From contig NZ_AGUF01000001.1 of assembly GCF_000236785.1 (NCBI RefSeq), forward strand, positions 62,001-126,000: a DNA stretch of 64,000 nt, given 5' to 3'. Both the position numbers and the translations under genes were made by a program. Below, in pieces: positions 1-8,897 of the stretch; the stretch's first letter is position 1, and each line of letters starts with the position of its first letter. The notes beneath the pieces were generated by a model that saw only the letters and a list, made by a program, of their open reading frames with translations, ran no database searches and was not told the DNA's origin. The DNA comes from Achromobacter arsenitoxydans SY8 (lineage in GTDB: Bacteria > Pseudomonadota > Gammaproteobacteria > Burkholderiales > Burkholderiaceae_B).

Positions 1-865
1 GTTCGTGCCCAGCTGCACCATGGCCAACCTGCTGGCCGTGCTGGCGCAGACGCAGCGCAGCGAGCAGGTGGTGCTGGAGTCGACCGCCCACATGTACACG
101 TCGGAACGGGGGGCGGCCACGTTCACCGGCCTGTTCTACCAGGGCGTGTCCGGGACCGCCGGCGCGATGGACCTGAACCGGCTGGAAGAGGCGCTGCAGA
201 CCGGCGGCCACAAACTGAAGACTTCGCTGGTGGCGATGGAAACGTCGCACAACAACGCCGGGGGCGCGGTGCTGCCGCTGGATCACATGCAGGCGGTGCA
301 TGGCATGGCGCAGGCGGCCGGCGTGCCAGTGCACCTGGATGGCGCGCGCCTGTTCAACGCGGCGGTGGCGCTGGGCGTGACTGCCGCGGACATCACCCGG
401 CATGCGGACACGGTGTCGCTGTGCCTGTCCAAGGGCTTGAGCGCGCCAGTGGGCGCGGTGCTGGCGGGAAGCCGGCCGATGGTCGCCAAGGCGCGCACGT
501 TGCGCCGGATGCTCGGCGGCACGCAGCGCCAATCGGGAATCGTGGCGGCAGCGGGGCTGGAGGGCGTGCAGCACATGGGCGAGCGCCTGGCCGAGGACCA
601 CGTCCGCGCCCGGCGCCTGAGCGACGGCCTCAACCGGCTGGCGCCGGCGCTGTCCGCGACGGTTCCGCAGACCAACATCGTGCAGGTCGAGACGGCCGAC
701 ACCGGCATGACCAACGCGGAATGGGTTTCGGCCCTGCAGGCGCAGGGCGTCCTGACCCGGCCGTGGGGCCGCACGAGGCTGCGCTGCGTGACGCACCGGC
801 ATATCGGCGACGACGATATCGACACCGCCGTGAAGGCTTTCGCAGCCGTCCTGAACGGCCGCTGA
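1..865 (+). CDS. Low-specificity threonine aldolase, 5'-truncated
   Basis: A PLP-dependent enzyme of the beta-eliminating lyase (threonine aldolase) family, which cleaves L-threonine or L-allo-threonine to glycine and acetaldehyde. The reading frame is already open at base 2 (codons F-V-P-S), so the real start lies off the window; the GTG at base 5 is internal. About 287 residues are visible against a usual 340-350. The HLDGARLFNA segment contains the Asp that contacts the PLP ring nitrogen, and LCLSKGLSAP carries the Schiff-base lysine. The usual FVPSGTM loop reads VPSCTM here, a Gly-to-Cys change. It stands alone, 38 bases before the EamA gene. The family call is firm; which stereoisomer it prefers is not visible. 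Confidence 0.93.
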   Translation, partial: FVPSCTMANLLAVLAQTQRSEQVVLESTAHMYTSERGAATFTGLFYQGVSGTAGAMDLNRLEEALQTGGHKLKTSLVAMETSHNNAGGAVLPLDHMQAVHGMAQAAGVPVHLDGARLFNAAVALGVTAADITRHADTVSLCLSKGLSAPVGAVLAGSRPMVAKARTLRRMLGGTQRQSGIVAAAGLEGVQHMGERLAEDHVRARRLSDGLNRLAPALSATVPQTNIVQVETADTGMTNAEWVSALQAQGVLTRPWGRTRLRCVTHRHIGDDDIDTAVKAFAAVLNGR

Positions 866-903
866 TTCAGGCAATTTTGGGGTGGCCGATGCGATAATGC
901 CGC

Positions 904-1809
904 ATGTCCACCACCCATCTTTCCCGAAAAGACTATTTCTGCGCATTGGCGGTGGTGGTCATCTGGGGCCTGAATTTCGTCGTCATGAAGGTCGGCATGC
1001 GGGGCTTGTCCCCCATGATGCTGGGCGCGCTGCGGTTCGCGCTGGCGGCCTTCCCCCTCATTCTCTTTGTGCGCATGCCGCGGCTGCCGTGGCAGTGGAT
1101 CGCGGCCTACGGGCTGGTCCAGGGCCTGGGCCAGTTCGGCCTGCTCTTCACCGCGCTGAAGTTCGGCATGCCGGCCGGCATGGCTTCCCTCGTCATCCAG
1201 ACCCAGGCGTTCTTCACGCTGCTGCTTGCGGCCCCGGTGCTGCACGAGAGCGCACGGCGCCATCATTGGGTCGGCCTGTGCGTGGCCGCACTGGGACTGG
1301 CGATCATCGCCGGGGGGCGCGGCGACGGGCCGGGCCAGATGATGATGCTGGGCTTCGTGCTGACGTTGGGCGCCGCTTTCATGTGGGCCGTGTCCAACAT
1401 GATCGTGCGGCTGGCCAGCCGCAAGGCGCCCGGCTACGACCCGTTCGCTTTCATTGCCTGGAGCAGCGCCGCGCCGGTGCTGCCCTTCCTGCTGCTGGCG
1501 ATCCTGATCGACGGCTGGGAACCCGTGGTGGGCATGATTACCGGCATGGGCTGGGGCGAGGCGCTGTCGGTGATCTACCTGGCGGTGCTGGCGACGCTGC
1601 TGGCCTACACCCTGTGGACGCAGTTGCTCACGCGCCACGCGGCCGCGAAGGTCGCGCCGTTTTCCCTGCTGGTGCCGGTGGTGGGCCTGTGGGCGGCGTC
1701 GATGGCCTTTGGCGAGCGGCTCCAGCCGCTGCAATGGGCTGGCGCCGCGTGCGTACTGTGCGGCCTGGTCATCAACCAGGTCGGCGGTCGCTGGCTGCGT
1801 TCGCGCTGA
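904..1809 (+). CDS. EamA/DMT-family inner-membrane exporter
   Basis: A 301-residue drug/metabolite transporter with two EamA repeats and about ten hydrophobic helices. The first repeat opens with the typical WGLNFVVMKVG segment and the second with the GAAFMWAVSNMIVR segment. The protein resembles E. coli EamA (YdeD), which exports cysteine-pathway metabolites, but the substrate cannot be read from the sequence. The start is the ATG 38 bases after the aldolase; no good Shine-Dalgarno sequence is visible. Only low-specificity export of amino acids or metabolites can be inferred. Confidence 0.9.
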   Translation: MSTTHLSRKDYFCALAVVVIWGLNFVVMKVGMRGLSPMMLGALRFALAAFPLILFVRMPRLPWQWIAAYGLVQGLGQFGLLFTALKFGMPAGMASLVIQTQAFFTLLLAAPVLHESARRHHWVGLCVAALGLAIIAGGRGDGPGQMMMLGFVLTLGAAFMWAVSNMIVRLASRKAPGYDPFAFIAWSSAAPVLPFLLLAILIDGWEPVVGMITGMGWGEALSVIYLAVLATLLAYTLWTQLLTRHAAAKVAPFSLLVPVVGLWAASMAFGERLQPLQWAGAACVLCGLVINQVGGRWLRSR

Positions 1810-1884
1810 GCGGCGCATTTCCGGCGTTCGGTCTCAGCCTGCTCGGCCGTCTGGATTACATCGTGCCGCCTAGGGCGGCGACCT

Positions 1885-2181
1885 CTAAAGTTGTTCGAAG
1901 CGGATGTAACGCTTTTCGGTGTACTCCCGGCGCGTGACCATTTCCTGCACCGCCGCGCCCGGCGGGCCCCGGCGCAGCCATTCCAGCATGTGATCAACCT
2001 GGTCGGGCGTGCCCTGCACCAGGGCTTCCACCGTGCCGTCCAGCATGTTCTGCACCCATCCCTTGACGCCAAGCATGTGGGCGCGCCGCACCGTGGCGTG
2101 CCGGTAGCCCACGCCTTGCACCGTGCCGCTGACGGTGACGTGGACGGTTTCGATATGGGAATCGGCCTTTGGGTCTTGCAT
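1885..2181 (-). CDS. acyP: Acylphosphatase
   Basis: A small cytosolic enzyme of 98 residues that hydrolyses the carboxyl-phosphate bond of acyl phosphates. The signature V-S-G-T-V-Q-G-V-G-Y-R ends in the phosphate-binding Arg27. The following G-W-V-Q-N segment supplies the catalytic Asn45. The roughly 8-residue N-terminal extension before the first beta strand is normal. An AAGGAAA ribosome site lies just upstream of the ATG. It is a single gene, convergent with the EamA gene. The family assignment is very safe. Confidence 0.95.
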   Translation of the reverse strand: MQDPKADSHIETVHVTVSGTVQGVGYRHATVRRAHMLGVKGWVQNMLDGTVEALVQGTPDQVDHMLEWLRRGPPGAAVQEMVTRREYTEKRYIRFEQL

Positions 2182-2342
2182 TGAATTTCCTTCGGATGAT
2201 GCGCCGTCCGGCTCAGGAAGCGTAGGCGGAATCGGCTACAGCGGATGGTCTATAGGCCCCACAGGCATCGAAGCGATACGTTAGAGCACATGTCAAAACG
2301 TGGCAGCGGAAATATCCACTATCAGAGCTTGGAGAAGCCATT

Positions 2343-3239
2343 ATGGAAGAGACCAGTTTGTTGTCGGAAACCGAGACAGCGCGCTACAGGGATCAGGGCT
2401 ATCTGGCCTTGAAGGAGATGTGCCCGCAGGATGAGGTGGGCTACATCCGCAGGACGCTGCTGGACCTGTTTGCCAACAAGACCGGATACAACGAAGGCGC
2501 TCAGTATGACTTCGTCAGCCGGGACGATCCGAGCAAGCCCGCCAAGTTTCCCAGCCTGCACGATCCGCGCCATTATGCCCCGGGCCTTCTGAAGACGGTT
2601 TACCACGAACGCACGCTGGAGCTTGCGCGCCAACTGCTGGGGCCGCAGGCCGCGCTGTATGGCGAGCACGCGCTGCTCAAGCCCGGGCCGCACGGACCGG
2701 AGACGCCCTGGCACCAGGACGAGGCCTTCCGTTCGCCGGACTTTGTCTACAACGAACTCAGCATCTGGCTGGCGCTGCAGCCGGCCACGGTCGAGAACGG
2801 CTGCATGCAGTTCCTGCCGGGGTCGAACAAATGGGATGTGCTGGAGCACCGTTCGCCGGGCGGCGACAAGACCCTGCATCCGCTGGAGTGCTGCGGCGAC
2901 TTTCCGCGGGAGCAGGCGGTAGCCGAGCCGCTGGATCCGGGCGGCATCACCGTCCATGATGCGCGCACGCTGCATTTCACCGGGCCCAACACGTCGCAGA
3001 CGCCGCGGCTGGCGTACATCCTGATCTACAACACGCCGCCGGTCTACAAGCCGGGGCGCCGGGAGTTTCCGTGGCTTGAAGGCCGCTGGACCGACAGCCA
3101 GACGCGCAAGAAGCAATGGCACAAGCGCGGCGGACTGGCGGTGGATGTGATGAGGCGCCTGCCGGGCGCAAGGCTGACGAGCCCGCGTTGGGTGGCGTGG
3201 GCGACGATCCGCGCGGTGACCAAGGTGTGGCCGCGATAG
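2343..3239 (+). CDS. Phytanoyl-CoA dioxygenase (PhyH) family protein
   Basis: A 298-residue Fe(II)/2-oxoglutarate-dependent oxygenase of the PhyH fold. The iron ligands are visible as the HxD pair in PWHQDEAF and a distal His in ARTLHFTGPN; the Arg in TPRLAYIL would bind 2-oxoglutarate. A GGAGAAG ribosome site precedes the ATG. Bacterial members hydroxylate varied small molecules such as ectoine, phosphonates and acyl chains. The neighbours do not point to a substrate, so the reaction stays open. Confidence 0.88.
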   Translation: MEETSLLSETETARYRDQGYLALKEMCPQDEVGYIRRTLLDLFANKTGYNEGAQYDFVSRDDPSKPAKFPSLHDPRHYAPGLLKTVYHERTLELARQLLGPQAALYGEHALLKPGPHGPETPWHQDEAFRSPDFVYNELSIWLALQPATVENGCMQFLPGSNKWDVLEHRSPGGDKTLHPLECCGDFPREQAVAEPLDPGGITVHDARTLHFTGPNTSQTPRLAYILIYNTPPVYKPGRREFPWLEGRWTDSQTRKKQWHKRGGLAVDVMRRLPGARLTSPRWVAWATIRAVTKVWPR

Positions 3240-3287
3240 GGCTGGGCGTGCAGGGGCCGTAGAGTCCTTGCGCAGGGGGGCGAACGG

Positions 3288-3312
3288 GGCCGGCAAGCGA
3301 CGCTTGCCGGCC
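3288..3312. repeat. 11-bp perfect inverted repeat (hairpin)
   Basis: Arms at 3288-3298 and 3302-3312 are exact reverse complements around a 3-base GAC loop. It sits 48 bases after the dioxygenase stop and just before a TATACT -10-like hexamer at 3321-3326. No T-run follows, so it is a weak intrinsic-terminator candidate. It may instead be a Rho-independent-like pause site or an operator for the downstream dehydrogenase gene. Confidence 0.5.
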
Positions 3313-3446
3313 TCGGCGCGTATACTGGGCGGCGCCGCGCGGCGTTTACGCCTGGCGCGGCGGCACGGCTGCCCACGGCTGGCGGCCCTGAAGCAAAAAA
3401 AAACGAGTCGCAGCTGGCGCACCCCTATCACTCCACAGACCACTCC

Positions 3447-4610
3447 ATGACCGCTAACCTTTCTACGATCACCTGCATCGAAGATTTGCGCGTTGTCGCG
3501 CAGAAGCGCGTGCCGCGCATGTTCTATGACTACGCCGATTCCGGCGCCTGGACCGAAGGCACCTATCGCGCGAATGAAAGCGACTTCCAGAAGATCAAGC
3601 TGCGCCAGCGCGTGGCGGTGAACATGGAAGGCCGGTCGCTGCGCACCACCATGGTGGGCCAGGACGTGGTCATGCCGCTGGCGATTTCGCCCACGGGCCT
3701 GACGGGCATGCAGCATGCCGACGGCGAGATCCTGGCGGCCAAGGCGGCGGCCGATTTCGGCGTGCCGTTCACGTTGTCCACGATGAGCATCTGCTCGCTG
3801 GAGGACGTGGCCCAGGCCACCAAAAAGCCCTTCTGGTTCCAGCTCTACGTGATGCGCGACCGCGAATTCGTGGCCAACCTGATCGACCGCGCCAAAGCGG
3901 CCGGCTGCTCGGCGCTGGTTCTGACGCTGGACCTGCAGATCCTGGGCCAGCGCCACAAGGACATCAAGAACGGGCTGTCCACCCCGCCCAAACCCACGCT
4001 GCGCAACCTGATCAACCTGGCGACCAAACCGCGCTGGTGCATGAGCATGCTGGGCACGAAGCGCCGCACCTTCGGCAACATCGTGGGCCACGCCAAGGGC
4101 GTGAGCGACCTGTCGTCGCTGTCGTCCTGGACCGCGGAACAGTTCGACCCCCGCCTGAGCTGGGACGACGTGGAATGGATCAAGCAGCGCTGGGGCGGCA
4201 AGCTCATCATCAAGGGCATCCTTGACGTCGAAGACGCGCAACTGGCCGCCAATAGCGGCGCCGACGCGCTTATCGTCAGCAATCACGGCGGACGCCAGCT
4301 CGACGGCGCCATGTCGTCGATCGCAGCCCTGCCGTCGATCGCGGACGCCGTGGGCTCGAAGATCGAAGTGTGGATGGACGGCGGCGTGCGCTCCGGCCAG
4401 GACATCCTGAAGGCCGTGGCGCTGGGCGCGCGCGGCGCCATGATCGGCCGCGCCTTCCTGTATGGCCTGGGCGCCTACGGCCAGGCGGGCGTGACGCGCG
4501 TGCTGGAAATTCTGTACAAGGAAATGGACACGACGATGGCGCTGTGCGGCCGCCGCTCGATCGAGCCCGGCGACCGCAGCATCCTGCTGCCGGGCACCTA
4601 CCCGACCTGA
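3447..4610 (+). CDS. FMN-dependent alpha-hydroxy-acid dehydrogenase (LldD-like)
   Basis: A 387-residue TIM-barrel flavoenzyme of the L-lactate dehydrogenase / glycolate oxidase family that oxidises an L-2-hydroxy acid to the 2-oxo acid. Visible catalytic elements are the N-terminal FYDYADSGAW tyrosine region, the QLYVMRDR Tyr, the LTLDLQILGQR Asp, the Lys in LIIKGILDVEDA, and the His280/Arg283 pair in SNHGGRQLDG. FMN-phosphate contacts lie in MDGGVRSGQD and GARGAMIGRAFLYG. It may be LldD itself, but L-lactate cannot be separated from mandelate-type substrates by eye. A strong terminator follows. The divergent IclR gene lies beyond that terminator and need not regulate it. Confidence 0.9.
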   Translation: MTANLSTITCIEDLRVVAQKRVPRMFYDYADSGAWTEGTYRANESDFQKIKLRQRVAVNMEGRSLRTTMVGQDVVMPLAISPTGLTGMQHADGEILAAKAAADFGVPFTLSTMSICSLEDVAQATKKPFWFQLYVMRDREFVANLIDRAKAAGCSALVLTLDLQILGQRHKDIKNGLSTPPKPTLRNLINLATKPRWCMSMLGTKRRTFGNIVGHAKGVSDLSSLSSWTAEQFDPRLSWDDVEWIKQRWGGKLIIKGILDVEDAQLAANSGADALIVSNHGGRQLDGAMSSIAALPSIADAVGSKIEVWMDGGVRSGQDILKAVALGARGAMIGRAFLYGLGAYGQAGVTRVLEILYKEMDTTMALCGRRSIEPGDRSILLPGTYPT

Positions 4611-4633
4611 GCGCCGCTACGCGCCGCACCATC

Positions 4634-4663
4634 GCCCGGACAGGATCTGTCCGGGCTTTTTTT
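4634..4663 (+). terminator. Intrinsic terminator of the hydroxy-acid dehydrogenase gene
   Basis: A perfect 10-bp GC-rich stem (4634-4643 with 4647-4656) closes a 3-base loop and is followed by seven T residues (4657-4663). It begins 23 bases past the stop codon. This is a textbook Rho-independent terminator. Confidence 0.95.
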
Positions 4664-4684
4664 CTGAACGTGAGCCAGCGGCGT

Positions 4685-5527
4685 TCAGCCGCCGTTGCCG
4701 GTGCCCAGGTACTGGCTGGGGCGCCGCAGCGCCGGATCGAAGGGATTGATCTGCGCGCCGACGGCGTCGGCCTCGCGGCGCAGCATTTCCACGATCAGGG
4801 GCAGGCGTTCGTCGCTGATGCGTTCGATCGGCGCCGCCACGCTCAGCGCCGCGACCGTGACGCCGTTGGGATCGTAGACCGGCACCGCCAGCCCGGCGAT
4901 GTTGGGGAACACGCCTTGCCCCTGGCTGCGCGCATAGCGCAGTTCCAGGCATTCCTTGATGCGCACCCGCATCGAAATCTCGTCCACGAATCCCAGGTGA
5001 TGCAGCCGCGGGATGTTGAAGCGCATGACTTCTTCGCGCTCGGCTTCCGGCAGGCTTGCCAGCAGCACGAGCCCGCCCTGCCCCATGCCCAGCGGCACGC
5101 GTCCGCCGATGTCGCCCGTGTGCGAGCGCACCGGGAAGGCGCCGTCCACCCGGTCGACGCAGACGGCGTCAAAACCGCTGCGCACGAGCAGGAAGATGGT
5201 GTCGTTGAGCATTCCCGACAGGCGCAGCATGGCCGGCCGGTACAGGGTCCGCAGGCTGGATTGGTGTGTGCCGGCGGCCGCGGCCAGGGAGAAGAAGGCC
5301 ACGCTCAACTGATAGCCCTTGCTTTGCGCCGGCTGCTCCACCACGCCTTCCTGCATCAATCCCTGCAGAACCCGGTGCACGGTGGCCTGCGCCTGGCCGG
5401 TGCGCGCGGCGATGTCGGTCAGGCGCAGCTTTTCCCCCTTGGCGTCAGCCAGTACGCGCAGCACCGCAAACGCGCGCTGCAACACGCCCTGGCCCGCGGC
5501 ATCCTCCGGCGTTTCTGATTTCTTCAT
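4685..5527 (-). CDS. IclR-family transcriptional regulator
   Basis: A 280-residue regulator. It has an N-terminal winged HTH (about residues 14-75: VLQRAFAVLRVLADA ... TGQAQATVHRVLQGLM) and a C-terminal IclR effector domain with the usual G-x-R-x-P-L-G-M-G segment. It is transcribed away from the ABC-transporter/oxidase operon across a roughly 210-base AT-rich gap. This layout is typical of IclR proteins that control the adjacent catabolic operon. It therefore probably senses the substrate taken up or oxidised by genes 5739-13540. Target and ligand are inferred only. Confidence 0.9.
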   Translation of the reverse strand: MKKSETPEDAAGQGVLQRAFAVLRVLADAKGEKLRLTDIAARTGQAQATVHRVLQGLMQEGVVEQPAQSKGYQLSVAFFSLAAAAGTHQSSLRTLYRPAMLRLSGMLNDTIFLLVRSGFDAVCVDRVDGAFPVRSHTGDIGGRVPLGMGQGGLVLLASLPEAEREEVMRFNIPRLHHLGFVDEISMRVRIKECLELRYARSQGQGVFPNIAGLAVPVYDPNGVTVAALSVAAPIERISDERLPLIVEMLRREADAVGAQINPFDPALRRPSQYLGTGNGG

Positions 5528-5591
5528 TCTTGAGTTCCGATAATCAAAATAGTCAGACGTATTTTTATCAGTAAATTCTATTCAATGGAAA

Positions 5592-5658
5592 TTCTTTAAA
5601 GAAAATTCGATTGTTCGGAAAACCCTAATTGACCCTAGGTTTTGGCGACTCCTAGACT
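5592..5658 (+). promoter_or_regulatory. Divergent control region: candidate operators and promoter
   Basis: TTCTTTAAAGAA at 5592-5603 is a perfect 12-bp palindrome. Downstream, TTGACC (5629-5634) and TAGACT (5653-5658) make a -35/-10 pair with an 18-base spacer pointing to the ABC operon. An imperfect inverted repeat (AAAACC ... GGTTTT, 5619-5643) overlaps the -35. Both palindromes are plausible IclR operators. The region is markedly AT-rich compared with the coding DNA around it. Confidence 0.55.
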
Positions 5659-5738
5659 GCGCCATCAGATAAGCCGCCAGGGCGCCGCAAGCGGCGTGAC
5701 GGGGGCGCAAGGCCCGCATGGGCTACGGGGTTTGGAAT

Positions 5739-6809
5739 ATGTCTTTTCTGCGGCTGGACAATGTCTCCAAGAACTACGGCGACCTGCGGGTCGTCTCCGA
5801 CCTGAACCTGTCGGTCGACAAAGGCGAGTTCGTCTCCCTGCTCGGGCCGTCCGGCTGCGGCAAGACCACCACGCTGCAGATGATTGCCGGATTCGCCGAC
5901 GTGACCTGCGGGTCGATCACGCTGGACGGCCGGGACATCACGCACGCCAAGCCGAACACGCGCGGCCTGGGCATCGTGTTCCAGAGCTATGCGCTGTTCC
6001 CCCACCTGACCGTGGCCGACAACGTCGCCTTCGGCCTGAAGATGCGCAAGGTGGAACGCGCCGAGCGTCTGGCCCGCGTGCGCGACGCGCTGGCGCTGGT
6101 CAAGCTGGACAAGCACGCTGACCGCTTTCCGCGCGAACTGTCCGGCGGGCAGCGGCAGCGCGTGGCGCTTGCCCGCGCGCTGGTGATCCGTCCGCCCGTG
6201 CTGTTGCTGGACGAGCCCCTGTCCAATCTGGACGCCAAGCTGCGCGAGGAAATGCAGTTCGAGCTGCGCAGCATCCAGCGCAAGATCGGCACCACCACCG
6301 TCATGGTGACGCACGACCAGGCCGAGGCGCTGTCCATCAGCGACCGCGTGGTCGTGATGCAGGACGGCCGGGCCACGCAGGTGGATGCGCCCTATCGCAT
6401 GTACGAACACCCGCAGAGCGAATTCATTTCGCGCTTTGTGGGCAAGACCAATCTTCTGCCGGGCCGCGTGACGCGCTGCGGCGCGCAGGCGCAGGTCGAG
6501 ACCGGCGCGTTGAGCCTGCTGGTCGATGGCGAAGGCCTGCGCCACGGCGACAGCGTGCAGCTGTCGCTGCGGCCGGAAAAGCTGGTGCCGGTGCCTGCCG
6601 GACAGGGCAAGCTGGCCTGCGTGGTCAACACGCGCTATTTCCTGGGCAGCCAGTGGATGTACGACCTGGATTCGCCGGTGGGCGCGCTGACCATCCTGAC
6701 GCCCAACGACGGCCGCCGCCCGCACGACGACGGCGAGGCGATCGGCCTGGACTGGGCGGACGGCGTGCTGCGCGTCCTGCGCGCGCCCGCAGCCGCAACG
6801 GCGGGCTGA
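5739..6809 (+). CDS. Polyamine-type ABC transporter ATP-binding protein (PotA-like)
   Basis: An importer ATPase of 356 residues from the ATG at 5739; an in-frame ATG at 5718 would add seven residues that do not look conserved. Walker A GPSGCGKTT is at residues 36-44, the signature LSGGQRQR near 134, Walker B LLLDEP at 155-160 and the H-loop in MVTHDQAEALS. The C-terminal third is a TOBE regulatory domain. It is the first gene of an eight-gene operon and is followed within 1-20 bases by two permeases. By family it drives uptake of spermidine/putrescine-like compounds, opines or quaternary amines. Confidence 0.93.
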   Translation: MSFLRLDNVSKNYGDLRVVSDLNLSVDKGEFVSLLGPSGCGKTTTLQMIAGFADVTCGSITLDGRDITHAKPNTRGLGIVFQSYALFPHLTVADNVAFGLKMRKVERAERLARVRDALALVKLDKHADRFPRELSGGQRQRVALARALVIRPPVLLLDEPLSNLDAKLREEMQFELRSIQRKIGTTTVMVTHDQAEALSISDRVVVMQDGRATQVDAPYRMYEHPQSEFISRFVGKTNLLPGRVTRCGAQAQVETGALSLLVDGEGLRHGDSVQLSLRPEKLVPVPAGQGKLACVVNTRYFLGSQWMYDLDSPVGALTILTPNDGRRPHDDGEAIGLDWADGVLRVLRAPAAATAG

Positions 6810-6810
6810 C

Positions 6811-7704
6811 ATGGCGACCCTGACGCAACGCGGCGGCGCCGCCGCCAGCCTGCCCAAGCCGCGCAACGATGGCTTGCTCGCCATCCTGGGTTCGATCCCG
6901 CTGGCCATTGTGTTTCTCACGCTGGTGCTGACGCCGCTGGCGCTGACCTTCGCGCTGTCCTTCCGGCCCTTCGACTACGCCGCGGGCATCCAGCCCGGCC
7001 ATACGTTCGAACACTACCTGGCCGTGGTGACCGACAGCTACTTCCTGGAAATCTTCTGGCGCACGTTCTGGATCGCCGGCGTCACCACACTGATCTGCGT
7101 GCTGATCGGCGCGCCCGAGGCCTACATCCTGTCGCGCATGGGCAAGCCCTGGCGTTCCATCTTCCTGCTGGTGGTGCTGTCGCCGCTGCTGATCTCGCTG
7201 GTGGTGCGCGCCTTTGGCTGGAGCATGCTGCTGGGCCCCGGCGGCGCCATCGGCAAGGCCGCCGCCGCCCTGGGGCTGGGACCGCTGCTCTACACGCCCA
7301 CTGCGGTCATCATCGGCCTGGTGCACGTCATGCTGCCCTTCATGGTCATTCCGGTATGGACGTCGCTGCAGAAGCTTGATCCCACGGTCGAGCACGCTGC
7401 GCTCTCGCTCAATGCGTCGCGCTTCCAGACGCTCACGCGCATTGTGCTGCCGCAGGCCATGCCGGGCATTCTTTCCGGCAGCCTGATCGTCTTCGGCCTG
7501 TCGGCCAGCTCCTTTGCCATCCCCGCGCTGCTGGGCGGTCGCCGTCTGAAGATGGTGGCCACGGTCGTGTACGACGAGTTCCTGACCGAGTTGAACTGGC
7601 CGCTGGGCGCGACCATCGCCATCGTGCTGCTGGTGGTCAACGTGATCATCATGATGGCGTACAACCGCGTCGTCGAACGCTCTTACCGCCGCAGCCTGGG
7701 CTGA
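6811..7704 (+). CDS. ABC transporter permease (PotB-like)
   Basis: A 297-residue inner-membrane permease with about six helices and the BPD_transp_1 domain. The EAA loop is visible as EHAALSLNASRFQTLTRIVLPQ in the second half. It starts two bases after the ATPase gene's stop, so translation is likely coupled. With the next gene it forms the membrane channel of the PotABCD-type importer. The N-terminal ~20 residues are polar and probably cytoplasmic. Confidence 0.92.
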   Translation: MATLTQRGGAAASLPKPRNDGLLAILGSIPLAIVFLTLVLTPLALTFALSFRPFDYAAGIQPGHTFEHYLAVVTDSYFLEIFWRTFWIAGVTTLICVLIGAPEAYILSRMGKPWRSIFLLVVLSPLLISLVVRAFGWSMLLGPGGAIGKAAAALGLGPLLYTPTAVIIGLVHVMLPFMVIPVWTSLQKLDPTVEHAALSLNASRFQTLTRIVLPQAMPGILSGSLIVFGLSASSFAIPALLGGRRLKMVATVVYDEFLTELNWPLGATIAIVLLVVNVIIMMAYNRVVERSYRRSLG

Positions 7705-7723
7705 CCCGCGCAAGGAATCGAAC

Positions 7724-8518
7724 ATGCAGAAGAACGGTCCTTTCGCGCTGGCGTTCAACTTCCTGGTGGTGGCGTTCGTGCTGGCGCCGCTGGTCATCGT
7801 GTGCCTGGTGGCGTTCACGCCGGAATCCACGCTGACGGTGCCCACCAGCAGCTTCTCGCTGCGCTGGTTCTACGCGGTATTCGAGCACCCCAACTTCATG
7901 CAGGCGTTCAAGAACAGCCTGTGGCTGGCCTTTCTTTCGGCCAGCATCGCCGTGTGCCTGGCGGTGCCGGCGGCCATCGCCATCACCCGCTACCGCTTTC
8001 CCGGCCGGGACGCGCTGAACGGCCTGTTCCTGTCGCCCCTGATGATCCCGCATCTGGTGCTGGGCGTGGCCCTGCTGCGCTTCTTCGCGCTGATGGGCAT
8101 GGCGGGCAGCTTTCCCTGGCTGGTTGCGAGCCACGTCGTCGTCATCACGCCGTATGTGATGCGCCTGGTCATCGGCGCGCTGGTCGGGTTCGACCGCTCC
8201 ATCGAACACGCGGCCCTGTCGCTGGGTGCAAGCCGCGCCACGGTGTTCTTCCAGGTGACCCTGCCGCTCATCATTCCCGGCGTGTCCGGCGGCTGGCTGC
8301 TGGCCTTCATCAACAGCTTCGATGAACTGACGATGTCGGTGTTCATCACCGCGCCGTCCACCATCACGCTGCCGGTGCGCATGTACATGTACGCCACGGA
8401 ATCCATCGACCCCATGATGGCCGCGGTGTCCGCGCTGGTGATCGGCCTGACAGCCGTGACCATGCTGCTGCTGGACCGCGTGTACGGGCTGGACCGTGTG
8501 CTGGTGGGTCAGAAATGA
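7724..8518 (+). CDS. ABC transporter permease (PotC-like)
   Basis: The second permease, 264 residues, with six helices. The EAA motif is EHAALSLGASRATVFFQVTLPL around two thirds of the length. It pairs with the preceding PotB-like protein. The ATG is preceded by AAGGAA in the 19-base gap. The gene ends 37 bases before the small iron-sulfur subunit gene, so transport and oxidation genes share one transcript. Confidence 0.92.
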   Translation: MQKNGPFALAFNFLVVAFVLAPLVIVCLVAFTPESTLTVPTSSFSLRWFYAVFEHPNFMQAFKNSLWLAFLSASIAVCLAVPAAIAITRYRFPGRDALNGLFLSPLMIPHLVLGVALLRFFALMGMAGSFPWLVASHVVVITPYVMRLVIGALVGFDRSIEHAALSLGASRATVFFQVTLPLIIPGVSGGWLLAFINSFDELTMSVFITAPSTITLPVRMYMYATESIDPMMAAVSALVIGLTAVTMLLLDRVYGLDRVLVGQK

Positions 8519-8555
8519 GATCGCTGCCGATAGCCGCAGAGGAGACGCGGACGCC

Positions 8556-8897
8556 ATGGCAATACTGAAACGCCTGGCCGAAACCGGCCGGCCCGCTTTG
8601 ACGTTCACCTTTGACGGGCAGTCCTGCACGGCGCTGGCGGGCGATACGGTGTTGACCGCCGTGCTGACGCAGGCCGACCGCCTGCGCGTGTCGGAATTCG
8701 GGGGAGGCCCGCGTGCGGGTTTCTGCATGATGGGCGCATGCCAGGACTGCTGGGTGCAGCTGGAGGACGGTGGCCGCGTGCGGGCCTGCTCCACCTATAT
8801 CGAACCCGGCATGCGGCTGCAGAGCGCCGCGCTGGCGCCCGCGTCGGCGCCCGGCACGCTGTCGGCCACCGCCTGGCCCGAGGACGACGCCCTATGA
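8556..8897 (+). CDS. (2Fe-2S) small subunit of an HcnA / opine-oxidase-type dehydrogenase
   Basis: A 113-residue Fer2-type protein. Cysteines 57, 62, 65 and 78 (C-x4-C-x2-C-x12-C) match the plant-type [2Fe-2S] pattern of HcnA and of the gamma subunits of opine oxidase and D-hydroxyproline dehydrogenase. The start is taken at 8556, with AGAGGAG upstream; a longer in-frame reading from 8496 would overlap the permease. Its TGA overlaps the ATG of the next gene (ATGA), so stoichiometric expression is expected. It would pass electrons between the flavin subunits and an acceptor. Confidence 0.88.
   Translation: MAILKRLAETGRPALTFTFDGQSCTALAGDTVLTAVLTQADRLRVSEFGGGPRAGFCMMGACQDCWVQLEDGGRVRACSTYIEPGMRLQSAALAPASAPGTLSATAWPEDDAL

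Noticed and set aside
2322-4286. 654-codon minus-strand open frame opposite the dioxygenase and hydroxy-acid dehydrogenase genes
   Set aside because: It is a high-GC antisense shadow: Arg/Gln/His-rich with no motifs, and it covers two clear plus-strand enzymes and the gap between them.
8738-8893. N-terminal extension of the alpha-subunit reading frame upstream of 8894
   Set aside because: The extension overlaps the small iron-sulfur subunit gene and lacks similarity; the ATGA overlap at 8894 is the natural start.
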